A DNA stretch of 64,000 nucleotides from Ruegeria sp. R13_0 (GCF_017743995.1 NZ_JAGHRB010000004.1:186001-250000), one strand, 5' to 3'; positions 1 through 12,238 are shown, counted from the first letter of the stretch. Notes: generated from the letters alone by a model not told the origin. Numbers and translations: made by a program.

Positions 1-90
1 GCGTTCTTTGTTCCCTATCTGTTGATGGTGCAGATTTGGATCTTGCGAAAGCGTTCTGCGCATCAGGCTGCATGGACTACAGGTCTTTGA
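1..90 (+). CDS. C-terminal end of an unidentified membrane protein (partial)
   Basis: An open frame enters from the left edge and stops at TGA 88-90. The visible 29 residues include the hydrophobic, then basic stretch VPYLLMVQIWILRKRS, which looks like a last transmembrane helix followed by a cytoplasmic tail. The frame overlaps the end of the convergent cupin gene by 14 bases. Too little is present to name a family, and it could be a chance frame. Confidence 0.35.
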   Translation, partial: AFFVPYLLMVQIWILRKRSAHQAAWTTGL

Positions 91-741
91 TTTTCTCCGC
101 GCGCAACGGGCAAGCAAGATAGACGCCGAATTCCTTGCCGATATCTGCGCTGACGCGGGCGTGAACCGCGCCTTGCCGGTCGAGAAAGCGCTGGTTGTCT
201 TCGACCGGGAAAATCCCCTCATGCCAAATGCCGGGATGGATATAGAAGCCGCGTGAGCCATCGCACCAGAAGGCCACCACCTTTTCCGGTGTCAGATTGT
301 CGCCCGGCAGGGCAACGGGAACGATGAAGGGCTTGTTGTCCAGCGGCCAGAACATTTGCCCGCCATCCGGGTGGTAGTTCATGTGCCACAAAAGGACTTG
401 ATCGCGCGGTGCGCTCTGCCGCTCGACCTGTGCCTGCTGAGGATCAGTTGACCAGCCCAGAACGTAGTGGCCGCCCACGGCTTCGTTTCGGCCATAGAGG
501 ACATCGCCTTTCCACTGCCCATGGAACGTGCCTTCGACCCAGCCGCCTTCATCGCCGGTGCCTTCGTCGATGGGCCGCCAGCCTTGCTGCGGCCAGCGAG
601 TGATCTCGATCTCGAACCCTTCGGGGTCATCGACCAGACAGCCATAGCCTTTGACCGAAGCGTCCGTGGCGCGGATCAGGGGAACCTCGTGCCACGGCAG
701 CGAGGGTTTGGTGCTGGCTTCAAAGATATATTCCGGGGCGT

Positions 742-745
<4 letters not shown>
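77..745 (-). CDS. AllA-like cupin (ureidoglycolate lyase fold), third gene of the tmp operon
   Basis: A 222-residue soluble protein. Its C-terminal half resembles the ureidoglycolate lyase (AllA) cupin family: a hydrophobic strand (FIVPVAL) is followed by a Y-H-x3-W-H segment (FYIHPGIWHEGIF) where AllA has its active-site strand. The N-terminal half is more divergent. Its ATG overlaps the tmpB stop codon by four bases (ATGA), so it is translationally coupled to tmpB. No allantoin or purine catabolic genes are nearby, so ureidoglycolate cleavage is not supported by context. A role in trimethylaminoethylphosphonate use, such as handling an intermediate, is inference from the operon. Confidence 0.6.
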
Positions 746-2565
<1,820 letters not shown>

Positions 2566-3420
2566 ATGACTAAGGAAAAGATCGGTTTGCCGCCTCTGGA
2601 CTGGCTGCGGGTGTTCGAGGCGGCTGGTCGACTCGGCGGTTTCTCGGCCGCTGCGCGTGAGTTCGGTTTGACTCAGGCGGCGGTCAGCCAGCGGATCGGC
2701 AACCTTGAGGCATGGCTCGGGCGCATGCTTTTTGTGCGTGAGGCGCGGGGCGTGTCGCTAACCATCGAAGGCGAAAGCTATCTGCCGCTGGTGCAAGACA
2801 GCCTGCAGGCGCTGGAACGGAACACCGAAGATCTGTTCGGCAAATCCCCACGAGAGCTTCGGGTCGCGGGGCTTTCCTCACATATCCACGCACTGGTTCT
2901 GCCAGCCTTGCCTGCCTTTCTGAACATGCGGCCCAAGGTGCGGGTGATGACGGATTCGGTGACACGCAGAACGTCGCTGGAGGAGGAGCGGACATGGCTG
3001 CAAATCCGCTACGGTCGCGGTGTCTGGCCGGGGCGCAAGGCCAAGCTGATCGCGCCCGAGGTGCTGGCCCCGATGGCTGCGCCGGATGTATCATGGGGTG
3101 CGCCGTTGATTGATCTGCGGGGCGAGCGGCCCGGCTGGCAGGATTGGGCGCAGGGTTCAGGGATCAAGGACCTGCCGCAGGGCCGGATCAGCTTTGATTC
3201 CGTCGGGCACGCTATGAAGGCCGCGCGGCAGGGACTAGGGGTTGTTCTGGGATCAGTGCCCCTCGCTGCTGAAAGCTTGCAGTCGGGGCGATTGCGCAGG
3301 CTCGACCTGCCAGAGCTGAAGACCAAGGATGGCTATTGGCTGACATGGCCCGAGGATCGGGCCAAATCGAAAAAGCAGCGCGCGTTGTTGGACGATTTCC
3401 TGCAAGCGCTGCGGGCATGA
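2566..3420 (+). CDS. LysR-family transcriptional regulator, probable regulator of tmpAB
   Basis: A 284-residue LysR protein. The N-terminal winged helix (about 5-65) has the family signature: LDWLRVFEAAGRLGGFSAAA, then LTQAAVSQRIGNLE. It is followed by a periplasmic-binding-like effector domain. ATG 2566 is chosen over an in-frame TTG at 2554; neither has a strong ribosome site. It resembles the GcvA/AmpR-like branch, which often regulates a divergently transcribed target, so control of the tmp operon is likely from placement. The inducer (the phosphonate or glycine betaine) cannot be read from sequence. Confidence 0.8.
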   Translation: MTKEKIGLPPLDWLRVFEAAGRLGGFSAAAREFGLTQAAVSQRIGNLEAWLGRMLFVREARGVSLTIEGESYLPLVQDSLQALERNTEDLFGKSPRELRVAGLSSHIHALVLPALPAFLNMRPKVRVMTDSVTRRTSLEEERTWLQIRYGRGVWPGRKAKLIAPEVLAPMAAPDVSWGAPLIDLRGERPGWQDWAQGSGIKDLPQGRISFDSVGHAMKAARQGLGVVLGSVPLAAESLQSGRLRRLDLPELKTKDGYWLTWPEDRAKSKKQRALLDDFLQALRA

Positions 3421-3424
3421 GCCA

Positions 3425-3607
3425 TCAGAAGTCGATGGCGATGCCCTTCTTCTCCCAATCGCCATAACGCGCCGGGTCCGGGCCATCACGCCCGCCCAGC
3501 TCTTTCGGCATGTCTTTTGCTTCGGCTTCGGCCTTGCGGCGGCGCTCGGCGGCCTCGGCCAGTGCGCGCTGGGCTGCGGGCGGCAGATCTTTGGTGTCGT
3601 CACTCAT
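3425..3607 (-). CDS. DUF1674 / SDHAF4-like succinate dehydrogenase assembly factor
   Basis: A 60-residue protein with a charged, helical Ala/Glu/Arg-rich N-terminus and the conserved C-terminal signature GRDGPDPARYGDWEKKGIAI, ending in DF, diagnostic of DUF1674. In eukaryotes this family (SDHAF4, Sdh8) chaperones the FAD-bound flavoprotein subunit of complex II; bacterial members are presumed to do the same. The start at 3607 is preceded by AAAGGAA; a longer in-frame start at 3649 adds an unconserved leader. Divergent from rsmB and convergent with the LysR gene. Confidence 0.8.
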   Translation of the reverse strand: MSDDTKDLPPAAQRALAEAAERRRKAEAEAKDMPKELGGRDGPDPARYGDWEKKGIAIDF

Positions 3608-3697
3608 GACATCGGGTTCCTTTCCGGTCACGGTCTTGATATACGCCACCGTCCGCCAAAGGCAATGCGGACCACAAGCACATCAAAAGGCGGTTCC

Positions 3698-4954
3698 ATG
3701 TCCGACAATGCAACAGCGGCGCGACGCAGCGCGATCTATCTGCTGGATCAGATTTTGGGCGAAGGGCGGCTTTTGTCCGAATGTCTGGCCGCAGGCGCGC
3801 TGGACCGTCTGGCCCCCGAAGACCGGGCGCGGGCGCAACGCCTGACGCTGGAAACCCTGCGCGGGCTCGAGCGCGCGGACCGGCTGCTCGACAATCACCT
3901 CAACCGTACCCCGGCGCTGACCGTCTACAACGCTTTGCGTCTTGGCGCGGTCGAGCTGTGCCACGGCGAGGCCGCCCATGGTGTGGTGAATTCCATGGTC
4001 GAAATTGTTGGCCGCTCACGCAAGCATGGGCGTCTCAAGGGATTGGTGAATGCGGTGCTGCGCAAGGTAGCCGCCGAAGGGCCAGACGCTTGGCCCAAGA
4101 TGCGCGTGCCGCGTCTGCCGGACTGGCTGCGTGATCCGCTGGTCATGGCTTGGGGGACAGAGGCCGTTGCAGGCATGGAGCAGGCGCATTTCGCAGCCGC
4201 CCCACTGGATCTGACGGTCAAGCCGGGCTCGGATGCGCCGGGTCAGGTGCTGCCGACCGGGTCAATGCGCGTGCAGGATGCGGGGCAGGTTTCGGGTTTG
4301 CCGGGCTACAAATCGGGCGATTGGTGGGTGCAGGATGCGGCAGCGGCGATGCCGGTGCGCGTGCTGGCCCCACAAGCCGGTGAGAAAATCCTCGACCTTT
4401 GCGCCGCACCGGGGGGCAAGACGCTGCAACTGGCGGCTACTGGGGCCGAGGTGACGGCGTTGGATATATCGGAGCAACGGTTGGAGCGGGTGCGGGAAAA
4501 CCTCATTCGCACCGGGTTGGAGGCAACTGTCATCGCAGGCGACGCACTGGAACATCAGGGTCAGTATGATGCGATCCTGCTGGACGCGCCCTGTTCGGCG
4601 ACCGGTACGATCCGCCGCCACCCGGATCTGCCCTTTGCCAAGGACGGCTCGGAATTCGGCGGTCTGATCGAGCTGCAGACCCAGATGCTGGCCCATGCCT
4701 GGAGCCTGCTCAAGCCGGGCGGGCGGCTGGTCTATTGCACCTGCTCTTTGCTGCCTGACGAGGGCGAGGTGCAGGTCGAAGAGTCGCTGGAGATGTACCT
4801 GGACATGTCCGTGGATCGCGACGCGTTGAAGCGCGACGGGGTTGAACCGGACTGGATCACCGAGGAAGGCGGCCTGCGTCTGCGGCCCGATTATTGGCCC
4901 GATCGCGGCGGGATGGATGGATTCTACATCGCCTGTCTGAACAAATCCGCCTGA
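3698..4954 (+). CDS. rsmB: 16S rRNA (cytosine-C5) methyltransferase RsmB
   Basis: A 418-residue protein with an N-terminal NusB-like RNA-binding domain (about 1-135) and a C-terminal Rossmann SAM methyltransferase domain. The SAM motif is LDLCAAPGGKT. Both cysteines of the m5C RNA methyltransferases are present, in LDAPCSATG and in YCTCSLL; the latter is the usual nucleophile. E. coli RsmB methylates C967 of 16S rRNA. ATG 3698 follows AAAGG. The rsmB, heparinase-like, purH, lspA order reads in one direction and looks like a co-oriented housekeeping cluster. Confidence 0.9.
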   Translation: MSDNATAARRSAIYLLDQILGEGRLLSECLAAGALDRLAPEDRARAQRLTLETLRGLERADRLLDNHLNRTPALTVYNALRLGAVELCHGEAAHGVVNSMVEIVGRSRKHGRLKGLVNAVLRKVAAEGPDAWPKMRVPRLPDWLRDPLVMAWGTEAVAGMEQAHFAAAPLDLTVKPGSDAPGQVLPTGSMRVQDAGQVSGLPGYKSGDWWVQDAAAAMPVRVLAPQAGEKILDLCAAPGGKTLQLAATGAEVTALDISEQRLERVRENLIRTGLEATVIAGDALEHQGQYDAILLDAPCSATGTIRRHPDLPFAKDGSEFGGLIELQTQMLAHAWSLLKPGGRLVYCTCSLLPDEGEVQVEESLEMYLDMSVDRDALKRDGVEPDWITEEGGLRLRPDYWPDRGGMDGFYIACLNKSA

Positions 4955-5044
4955 GCGCATGCTTTTCGATGACTTGACGATCGGCGCGGTCTATCGTTGG
5001 GTCTCAAGCGCCAGCAGAGCGCAAGAGGCAGAGTAACGAGCGTC

Positions 5045-6784
5045 ATGTCAGATACGGACACCATGACCAGCCGGTGGATGCGGTTCCAGAACCGTCTCTA
5101 TGCGCGCCTGAGCCAAAGGCAAAAGGCGGTCACGGGGTTTGTCACGCAGCCCGAACCGCGCACGGTTGGGTCTTTTGCCCGTGGTCGTCAGCTGGTGGCG
5201 GGCAACCTGCTGTTCTCCGGATATCTCGTCGAGGCGCAAGATACTGGCCTGTGGGAGGTCACGGCCCCCAGTCTGGGTTTTGACGATGAAAGGCACGGCT
5301 TTGCCTGGCTGGATGATCTGGCGGCTGTCGGGGATATGCGGGCGCGAGACAAGGCGCAGCGCTGGGTCTGGGGCTGGATCGAGGCGCATGGGCGCGGGCA
5401 AGGGCCGGGATGGGTTCCCGATCTGACCGGACGGCGCGTCATGCGCTGGATAAATCATGCGTCCTTCTTGCTGCGCGGCGCAGATGAGGCGCAGAGCAAA
5501 CTGTTTTTCCGGTCTCTCGCGCAACAAACATGGTTTCTGTCGAAACGGGCCCATGCCGCAACGCCGGGTTTGCCAAGGTTCGAGGCACTGGCTGGTCTGG
5601 TTCAGGCTGGATTGGCCTTGCAGGGGCTGGAGGGGATGGCCGATCCCGCCCTGCGTGCGTTGGCGCGCGAATGCGAACGGCAGGTCGACAAACAGGGCGG
5701 CATCCCGACGCGCAACCCCGAAGAGCTGCTTGAGGTGTTTACGCTACTCGGCTGGACCTCTGCCGCCCTCAGCGATCTTGGTCGTGGCACACCGGTGGCG
5801 CAGGCCGCAGCGATCAAGCGGATTGCGCCCACCCTGCGCAGTTTGCGCCATGCGGATGGCGCTCTGGCCCGGTTCCATGGCGGCGGGCGCGGGGTCGAAG
5901 GCCGGTTGGAACAGGCGTTGGCCCAAAGCGGAGTCAAACACAAGGCGGCAACGGAATTGCCCATGGGTTTTGCCCGGCTCTCTGCCGCCCGCACGACGGT
6001 GATTGTGGATGCCAGCCCACCGCCCGTTGGCGCGGCCTCGTTGAACGCGCATGCCTCGACCACGGCGTTTGAGCTGACCTCGGGCCGGCGTCCGCTGATC
6101 GTGAATTGTGGCTCCGGCGCCAGTTTTGGACTGGATTGGCGCCGGGCGGGACGGGCCACCCCGTCTCATTCCACGCTCTGTCTGGATGGGTATTCCAGCG
6201 CGCGTCTCGCCAAACCTGTGACGGGCAGCGAGCGGCAGGCGCTGGTGGATGCGCCGCAAGACGTCCCTGTGGATTTCGAGGACGCGTTCGAGGGCATCCG
6301 CTTCATGGTCGGCCAAGACGGCTATACCAAGGTTTTCGGCTTGACCCACGCCCGCACGTTCGAGCTGCGCTTTGACGGGCGTGAGCTGACCGGCGAGGAC
6401 ATCCTGCTGACCACAAGCGACAAGTCCAAGCGGCAGTTTGACAAGGCGATGGATGCCTCGGGCCTTGCAGGTGTCGGGTTCGACATCCGGTTCCACCTGC
6501 ACCCGGATGTGGATGCGGCCGTGGATCTCGGAGGTTCGGCGGTGTCGATGGCCCTCAAAAGCGGTGAGATCTGGGTTTTCCGCCATGATGGCGTGGGAAA
6601 ATTGTCCGTCGAGCCAAGCGTTTACCTTGAAAAAGGGCGTTTAAAGCCGCGCGCGACAAAACAGATCGTTCTATCTGGCCGCGCAATGGAGTATGCGACG
6701 CGCATCCAGTGGACGTTGAGCAAGGCGCAGGATACAGCCTATGCCGTGCGCGACATGCACCGGGACGAACCCGAATTCGACTGA
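5045..6784 (+). CDS. Heparinase II/III family protein
   Basis: About 579 residues: an alpha-helical N-terminal half, then a beta-rich C-terminal half typical of heparinase II/III-like polysaccharide lyases. The C-terminal domain includes [19 protein letters not shown] and the conserved HSTLCLDG box. There is no signal peptide, which is odd for an extracellular lyase and suggests a cytoplasmic or unusual role. ATG 5045 has only a distant purine-rich stretch upstream. It sits 22 bases before purH, and I believe homologues often lie beside rsmB and purH in Rhodobacterales. Substrate unknown; activity not demonstrated by sequence. Confidence 0.75.
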   Translation: MSDTDTMTSRWMRFQNRLYARLSQRQKAVTGFVTQPEPRTVGSFARGRQLVAGNLLFSGYLVEAQDTGLWEVTAPSLGFDDERHGFAWLDDLAAVGDMRARDKAQRWVWGWIEAHGRGQGPGWVPDLTGRRVMRWINHASFLLRGADEAQSKLFFRSLAQQTWFLSKRAHAATPGLPRFEALAGLVQAGLALQGLEGMADPALRALARECERQVDKQGGIPTRNPEELLEVFTLLGWTSAALSDLGRGTPVAQAAAIKRIAPTLRSLRHADGALARFHGGGRGVEGRLEQALAQSGVKHKAATELPMGFARLSAARTTVIVDASPPPVGAASLNAHASTTAFELTSGRRPLIVNCGSGASFGLDWRRAGRATPSHSTLCLDGYSSARLAKPVTGSERQALVDAPQDVPVDFEDAFEGIRFMVGQDGYTKVFGLTHARTFELRFDGRELTGEDILLTTSDKSKRQFDKAMDASGLAGVGFDIRFHLHPDVDAAVDLGGSAVSMALKSGEIWVFRHDGVGKLSVEPSVYLEKGRLKPRATKQIVLSGRAMEYATRIQWTLSKAQDTAYAVRDMHRDEPEFD

Positions 6785-6806
6785 CGCCAAAAGGACCTTT
6801 GGACCC

Positions 6807-8396
6807 ATGACCGACCTTCACCCCGTGCGCCGCGCGTTGCTTTCCGTTTCCGACAAGACCGGGCTGATCGAGCTGGGAAAGGCGCTGGCCGAGCGTGGGG
6901 TTGAGCTGCTGTCCACCGGGGGGACCGCCAAGGCCCTGCGTGATGCGGGGCTTGAGGTTCGGGACGTCAGCGAGATCACGGGCTTCCCCGAGATGATGGA
7001 TGGCCGGGTCAAGACCTTGCACCCGATGGTGCATGGCGGCCTTCTGGCGCTGCGCGACAATGACAGCCACGTGGCGGCCATGGAAGAACATGGCATTGGT
7101 GCGATCGACCTGCTGGTCGTGAACCTTTACCCATTCGAGGCGACGGTGGCCAAAGGGGCCGATTATGACACCTGCATCGAGAATATTGATATCGGCGGTC
7201 CGGCGATGATCCGCGCGGCGTCCAAGAACCATGCTTTTGTGAACGTGGTTGTGGATGTGCAGGATTATGACGCGCTGCTGGCTGAACTAGCGGCAAACGA
7301 TGGTCAGACCTCTTACGCGTTCCGTCAGGGTCTGGCGCAGACGGCCTATGCCCGCACTGCAGCCTATGACACAGCTGTTTCGAACTGGATGGCTGATGCG
7401 CTGGCCACTGACGCTCCGCGCCGCCGTGCCTTTGCCGGTGAGCTGAAACAGACCCTGCGCTATGGCGAGAACAGCCACCAGCAGGCGGCGTTCTACACCG
7501 ATGGCACCGACCGCCCCGGCGTGGCGACCGCCGTGCAGCATCAGGGCAAGGAACTGAGCTACAACAACATCAACGACACCGACGCAGCTTTTGAACTGGT
7601 TGCCGAGTTCAACCCTGCCGACACTGCCGCCTGCGCGATTATCAAACACGCCAACCCCTGCGGTGTCGCCACCGGAGCGACACTTCTGGACGCGTATAAA
7701 TCGGCGTTCGATTGCGACCGGACCTCGGCCTTTGGTGGGATCGTCGCGTTGAACCAGCCTCTGGACGCGGAGACAGCGCAGGAGATCACCGGTATCTTCA
7801 CCGAGGTCGTCATTGCCCCCGGTGCCTCGGATGAGGCCAAGGAGATCTTTGCCGCCAAGAAGAACCTGCGCCTGTTGACGACTGAGGGTCTGCCGGACGT
7901 GACCGCAGGAGGGAAAACCGTGCGTCAGGTGGCCGGTGGCCTTCTGGTCCAAGACAAGGATAACGGCTTTGTCGGCATGGATGACCTGAAAGTGGTCACC
8001 AAGAAAGCGCCGACCGACGAACAGATGCGAGACCTTCTGTTTGCGTGGAAAGTCGCCAAACACGTCAAATCCAACGCTATCGTCTACGTCAAGGACGGCG
8101 CGACCGTCGGGGTTGGTGCGGGCCAAATGAGCCGCGTCGACTCGGCGCTGATTGCGGCCAAGAAAGCCGAGCGCATGGCTGATGTGCTGGGACTGCCGCA
8201 GCCGCTGACCATCGGCTCCGCCGTGGCCTCGGATGCGTTCTTCCCCTTCCCTGATGGTCTGATGGAAGCCGCCGAGGCCGGTGCCACCTGCGTAATTCAA
8301 CCCGGTGGCTCGATGCGCGATGACGAAGTGATCGCGGCGGCGGATGAGGCCGGTTTGGCCATGGTCTTCACCGGCATGCGCCACTTCCGCCACTGA
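6807..8396 (+). CDS. purH: Bifunctional AICAR formyltransferase / IMP cyclohydrolase PurH
   Basis: 529 residues, the usual PurH length. The N-terminal IMP cyclohydrolase domain (about 1-200) begins with LLSVSDKTG and has [14 protein letters not shown]; the C-terminal transformylase carries the conserved KHANPCG segment and ends in FTGMRHFRH. It performs the last two steps of de novo IMP synthesis: formylation of AICAR with 10-formyl-THF, then ring closure. The start is the ATG at 6807, after AAGGAC. Its TGA overlaps the lspA start by one base. Confidence 0.95.
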   Translation: MTDLHPVRRALLSVSDKTGLIELGKALAERGVELLSTGGTAKALRDAGLEVRDVSEITGFPEMMDGRVKTLHPMVHGGLLALRDNDSHVAAMEEHGIGAIDLLVVNLYPFEATVAKGADYDTCIENIDIGGPAMIRAASKNHAFVNVVVDVQDYDALLAELAANDGQTSYAFRQGLAQTAYARTAAYDTAVSNWMADALATDAPRRRAFAGELKQTLRYGENSHQQAAFYTDGTDRPGVATAVQHQGKELSYNNINDTDAAFELVAEFNPADTAACAIIKHANPCGVATGATLLDAYKSAFDCDRTSAFGGIVALNQPLDAETAQEITGIFTEVVIAPGASDEAKEIFAAKKNLRLLTTEGLPDVTAGGKTVRQVAGGLLVQDKDNGFVGMDDLKVVTKKAPTDEQMRDLLFAWKVAKHVKSNAIVYVKDGATVGVGAGQMSRVDSALIAAKKAERMADVLGLPQPLTIGSAVASDAFFPFPDGLMEAAEAGATCVIQPGGSMRDDEVIAAADEAGLAMVFTGMRHFRH

Positions 8397-8866
8397 TGCG
8401 CAGCCGTCTTCTGCTCTGGGCCGCGCTGACGGCGTTTCTGATCGACCAGATCAGCAAATATCTGGTCGTACACGTGATGCGCGTGGCCGAGGGCAATATC
8501 GAGGTGCTGCCGCCGCTGCTGGTTTTCAAATACGGCGAGAATCGCGGTATCAATTTTGGCCTGTTTCAAGGCAATTCCGACGCCGCGCGGTGGGTTCTGA
8601 TTGGCATTTCCGTGGCCGTATGTATCGCGGTTGCGATCTGGCTGTGGCGGTCGGCCCCGACCAAGGTGATGCTGCTAAGCGGCGGGCTGCTGATCGGCGG
8701 GGCGCTTGGCAATGTGGTTGACCGGGTGCTCTATGGCTATGTTTTGGATTTCCTGAACATGTCCTGTTGTGGTATCGACAATCCCTTCGTGTTCAATCTG
8801 GCCGATGTGTTCATCTTTGCCGGTGCCATCGGGCTTGTGTTGTTCGACAGTAAAAAGGCCTCGTGA
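8396..8866 (+). CDS. lspA: Lipoprotein signal peptidase LspA
   Basis: A 156-residue inner-membrane aspartyl protease with four hydrophobic segments. It removes the signal peptide from diacylated prolipoproteins ahead of the lipobox cysteine. The catalytic aspartates are D118 in YVLDFLN and D137 in FNLADVF; the NxxDR box (GALGNVVDR) lies between TM3 and TM4. The start overlaps the purH stop (TGATG), so translation is coupled. The next gene encodes a lipoprotein, a natural substrate. Confidence 0.93.
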   Translation: MRSRLLLWAALTAFLIDQISKYLVVHVMRVAEGNIEVLPPLLVFKYGENRGINFGLFQGNSDAARWVLIGISVAVCIAVAIWLWRSAPTKVMLLSGGLLIGGALGNVVDRVLYGYVLDFLNMSCCGIDNPFVFNLADVFIFAGAIGLVLFDSKKAS

Positions 8867-8916
8867 CGCGCCCGATGAGATGCGTTAAAAGCACCTGAAA
8901 CAGGTTGGAGACTCTG

Positions 8917-9432
8917 ATGCGGTTGTCGCGCGCCTTACTTGCCATGATCCTTGGTGCAGCCATTGCAGGTTGCAACAACCCCGGCCTGCGCGACCTTCAG
9001 CCTCCGGGGGACGGTCCGGATGAGTTCTCCGTGCTGCCGGTCAAACCGCTGACCCAGCCCAAGGACTATGCGTTTCTACCGGCCCCCACACCGGGCGGTG
9101 GCAACCTGACGGATCCGAACCCGAACGCAGACGCCGTGGTGGCCCTTGGGGGCAACGCGTCGGCGCTGAACCCGAATGCGGCGATCCCATCGTCGGATGC
9201 TGCATTGGTGACCGCTTCAAGCCGCTACGGCGTGCCTGAAAACGCGCGCGCCGTGGTCGAGGCTGACGACGAAGCTTTCCGCAAGCGCCGTGGTCGCTGG
9301 ACCGGTCTGCGCCTGTTCCCGGTCGACCGCTACCAGCAGGTTTACGAACGTCAGTCGATCGATCCTTACGCCGAGACCGACGCTGCCCGCCGCGCGGGGG
9401 TTGAGACTCCGTCTTCACCTCCGAATGAATAA
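8917..9432 (+). CDS. DUF3035 lipoprotein
   Basis: A 171-residue protein with a lipoprotein signal peptide: charged start, hydrophobic core and lipobox AIAGC, so Cys is lipidated at about residue 18. The mature part is proline-rich (LQPPGDGPDEF, FLPAPTPGGG), matching DUF3035 proteins found mainly in Rhodobacterales. ATG 8917 is set by GGAG seven bases upstream; an in-frame ATG at 8905 has no such site. It follows lspA and precedes the M16 pair, suggesting an envelope function. Molecular role unknown. Confidence 0.75.
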   Translation: MRLSRALLAMILGAAIAGCNNPGLRDLQPPGDGPDEFSVLPVKPLTQPKDYAFLPAPTPGGGNLTDPNPNADAVVALGGNASALNPNAAIPSSDAALVTASSRYGVPENARAVVEADDEAFRKRRGRWTGLRLFPVDRYQQVYERQSIDPYAETDAARRAGVETPSSPPNE

Positions 9433-9514
9433 TTCTTTAACTTTCTGTCATCTCCCTTGATCCCGCCGGGCACCACCGTAGTTTGAAGTCTAGAAACGAA
9501 ACGGAGGATGCCCC

Positions 9515-10855
9515 ATGGTTCGGGCTTTGGCACTATCTGCCGCCCTGATGGCAGCCACCCCGGTCCTGGCCGAGGACGGGAAAGAGGCGGTCACAACCTT
9601 CACTTTGGACAACAGCATGGATGTCGTTGTGGTCGAGGATCACCGCGCGCCGGTTGTGCAGCACATGGTCTGGTATCGCGCCGGATCGGCAGATGAGCCG
9701 ATCGGGTCATCCGGCGTGGCGCATTTCCTCGAACATTTGCTGTTCAAGGGCACCGATACTTTGGCTCCGGGCGAGTTCTCGGCCACGGTTGCGGCCAATG
9801 GGGGCAATGACAACGCTTTTACCTCCTACGACTACACGGCCTATTTCCAGCGCGTCGCGGCCGACCGGCTGGAGCTGATGATGCAGATGGAATCGGACCG
9901 GATGCGGAATATTCGCCTGTCTGAAGACGATATTGCCACCGAACGCGACGTGATTCTGGAAGAGCGGAACCAACGCACGGACAACAACCCGCGCGCGCTG
10001 TTTGGCGAGCAGATGAACGCGGCGCAGTACCTCAACCACCGCTACGGCGTCCCGATCATCGGCTGGCGGCATGAGATGGAGACGCTGGACATGGAGGACG
10101 CGCTGTCCTTCTACCAGACCCACTATGCCCCCAATAACGCCATCCTTGTCGTGACCGGAGACGTCGACCCGGACGAGGTGCGCAGCCTTGCGGATCAGTA
10201 TTACGGCGTGATCCCGGCCAACCCGGACCTGCCGGAACGCATCCGCTCGCAGGAGCCCCCGCAAACGGCGGAACGTCGCCTGACCTACAAAGACCCACGT
10301 GTGTCGCAGCCCTATGTGCAGCGCAGCTACCTCGCCCCGGAACGCGATCCGGGCGCACAGGAGAAAGCGGCAGCCCTGTTTCTATTGGCTGAACTGCTCG
10401 GGGGCGGCACGACCTCTTATCTGAACGAGAAACTGCAATTCGAAGATCAGGTCGTTACCTATGCAGGCGCCTTCTACCGGGGGGTCTCACTGGATGACAC
10501 CACCTTTGACCTGTTGGTTGTTCCCGCCGAAGGTGTCTCGCTGCAAGAGGCCGAGGATGCCATGGATCGTGTTGTGGCCGAGTTCATCGCCGAGGGGGTG
10601 AACGAAGAAGATCTTGATCGGATCAAGATGCAGCTGCGCGCCTCGCAGACCTATGCCCGTGACAATGTGGACGGCATCGGCAACCGCTATGGCCGTGCCC
10701 TGACCAGCGGATTGACGGTTGAGGATGTACAGGCCTGGCCCGACGTCCTGCAGGCCGTGACCGGGGATGAAATCATCGCCGCCGCCCGCGAGGTTCTGCA
10801 ACTGGAAAGCTCGGTCACCGGCTGGCTGATGAAGGATGATGAGGTGACCCAATGA
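9515..10855 (+). CDS. M16 zinc metallopeptidase, catalytic subunit
   Basis: 446 residues with a Sec signal peptide ending near residue 19 (TPVLAED), so periplasmic. The inverted zinc motif HxxEH is H70-F-L-E73-H74 (AHFLEHLLFKG), with the third ligand Glu at about 150 in RDVILEERNQ. Two M16 half-domains follow, as in mitochondrial processing peptidase beta and bacterial PqqL-like proteases. An ATGA overlap couples it to a non-catalytic partner, the usual alpha/beta arrangement. A strong site ACGGAGG precedes the ATG. Substrates are probably unfolded peptides, by family. Confidence 0.88.
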   Translation: MVRALALSAALMAATPVLAEDGKEAVTTFTLDNSMDVVVVEDHRAPVVQHMVWYRAGSADEPIGSSGVAHFLEHLLFKGTDTLAPGEFSATVAANGGNDNAFTSYDYTAYFQRVAADRLELMMQMESDRMRNIRLSEDDIATERDVILEERNQRTDNNPRALFGEQMNAAQYLNHRYGVPIIGWRHEMETLDMEDALSFYQTHYAPNNAILVVTGDVDPDEVRSLADQYYGVIPANPDLPERIRSQEPPQTAERRLTYKDPRVSQPYVQRSYLAPERDPGAQEKAAALFLLAELLGGGTTSYLNEKLQFEDQVVTYAGAFYRGVSLDDTTFDLLVVPAEGVSLQEAEDAMDRVVAEFIAEGVNEEDLDRIKMQLRASQTYARDNVDGIGNRYGRALTSGLTVEDVQAWPDVLQAVTGDEIIAAAREVLQLESSVTGWLMKDDEVTQ

Positions 10856-12156
10856 AACGCATCTTCGCAACCCTGATCGCCTTTGTCATCGCGCTTCCCG
10901 CATGGGCCGAGATCAAGATTGAGGAGGTCACCTCGCCCGGCGGCATCACCGCATGGCTGGTCGAGGATCATTCGATCCCCTTCGCGGCGCTCGAGCTGCG
11001 CTTTCGCGGTGGCACCTCGCTGGATGACCCTGACAAGCGCGGCGCGGTTTACCTGATGAGCGGCCTGATCGAAGAAGGCGCGGGCGACATGGATGCCCGC
11101 ACTTATGCGCGCGAGCTGGAGTCGCTGGCCGCCTCATTCACCTACAATGCCGGAGACGACTCGGTTTCGATCTCGGCCCGTTTCCTGACCGAAAACCGGG
11201 ACGAGGTGATTGATCTGCTGCGCACAACACTGCTTGAGCCGCGCTTTGACGAGGACGCGGTGGAACGTGTGAAGGCGCAGATCCTGTCCGGCCTGCGCTC
11301 GGACCAGACCGACCCGAACGATATCGCCGGTCGCAGCTTTGCCGCTATGGCCTATGGCGATCATCCCTACGGGTCCGAGGGCAAAGGCACGCTTGAAACC
11401 GTAGCGGCCCTGACGCGCGATGATGTAGTCACCGCTTATGAGAGCGTATTTGCCAAGGATCGCCTCTATGTGGGCGCTGTCGGCGATATTACAGCCGAGG
11501 AACTGGGCGTGCTGCTGGATACGTTGCTGTTGGACCTACCCGAGACCGGCAAACCGATCCCGGACAAAGCCGAGGTTCAAATCGAGGGTGGCGTAAGCGT
11601 GGTCGAATTCGACACGCCGCAATCCGTGGCGCTGTTCTCGCAGAAAGGGATCGACCGTGACGATCCTGATTTCTTCGCTGCTTTTGTCCTGAATCACATC
11701 CTTGGCGGCGGCGGTTTCGAAAGCCGCCTGATGCAAGAGGTGCGCGAAAAGCGCGGCCTGACCTACGGTGTCTATTCCTATCTGGCGCCCAAGGACCTGG
11801 CCTCAGTCTATTTGGGTTCAGTTTCGTCCTCCAATGATCGCATCGCCGAAGCCATCGAGGTAATCCGCGACGAATGGGCCCGAGCAGCGTCCGAGGGCGT
11901 GACCCAGAAGGAGTTGGACGACGCCAAGACCTATCTGACCGGCGCGTATCCGCTTCGGTTTGATGGCAACGGCCGTATTGCCGGGATCATGGTCGGGATG
12001 CAAATGCAGGGTTTGCCGATCGACTATATCGCGACGCGCAACGACAAGGTGAATGCGGTGACGCTGGAAGAGATCAATCGCGTGGCGTCCGAACTGCTGG
12101 ACCCGGAAGGCCTACACTTCACCATCGTCGGAAAACCCGAAGGGGTGGATGGCTGA
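10852..12156 (+). CDS. M16 family protein, non-catalytic partner subunit
   Basis: 434 residues with a signal peptide ending near LPAWAE. It has the M16 fold (GGTSLDDPDKRGAVYLMSGL, EKRGLTYGVYSY), but where the catalytic subunit has HFLEH it reads YLMSG, so zinc cannot be bound. The C-terminal Arg/Tyr substrate-binding motif (RGLTYGVYSY) is kept. This is the division of labour of MPP-alpha/beta-type pairs, with peptide binding by one subunit and hydrolysis by the other. Starts within the stop of the catalytic gene (ATGA). Confidence 0.87.
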   Translation: MKRIFATLIAFVIALPAWAEIKIEEVTSPGGITAWLVEDHSIPFAALELRFRGGTSLDDPDKRGAVYLMSGLIEEGAGDMDARTYARELESLAASFTYNAGDDSVSISARFLTENRDEVIDLLRTTLLEPRFDEDAVERVKAQILSGLRSDQTDPNDIAGRSFAAMAYGDHPYGSEGKGTLETVAALTRDDVVTAYESVFAKDRLYVGAVGDITAEELGVLLDTLLLDLPETGKPIPDKAEVQIEGGVSVVEFDTPQSVALFSQKGIDRDDPDFFAAFVLNHILGGGGFESRLMQEVREKRGLTYGVYSYLAPKDLASVYLGSVSSSNDRIAEAIEVIRDEWARAASEGVTQKELDDAKTYLTGAYPLRFDGNGRIAGIMVGMQMQGLPIDYIATRNDKVNAVTLEEINRVASELLDPEGLHFTIVGKPEGVDG

Positions 12157-12238
12157 CGCCGTCCCCCCTGCGCTTGGCTTGCAGTAGACCCATTGATAGC
12201 AAGCGATGCGCCGCTTACCGGATCGGCAACTCTCCGCC

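Noticed and set aside
4262-4960. Minus-strand frame inside rsmB read as a gene
   Set aside because: Antisense to the catalytic domain of rsmB, with Arg/Gln/His-rich translation and no ribosome site.
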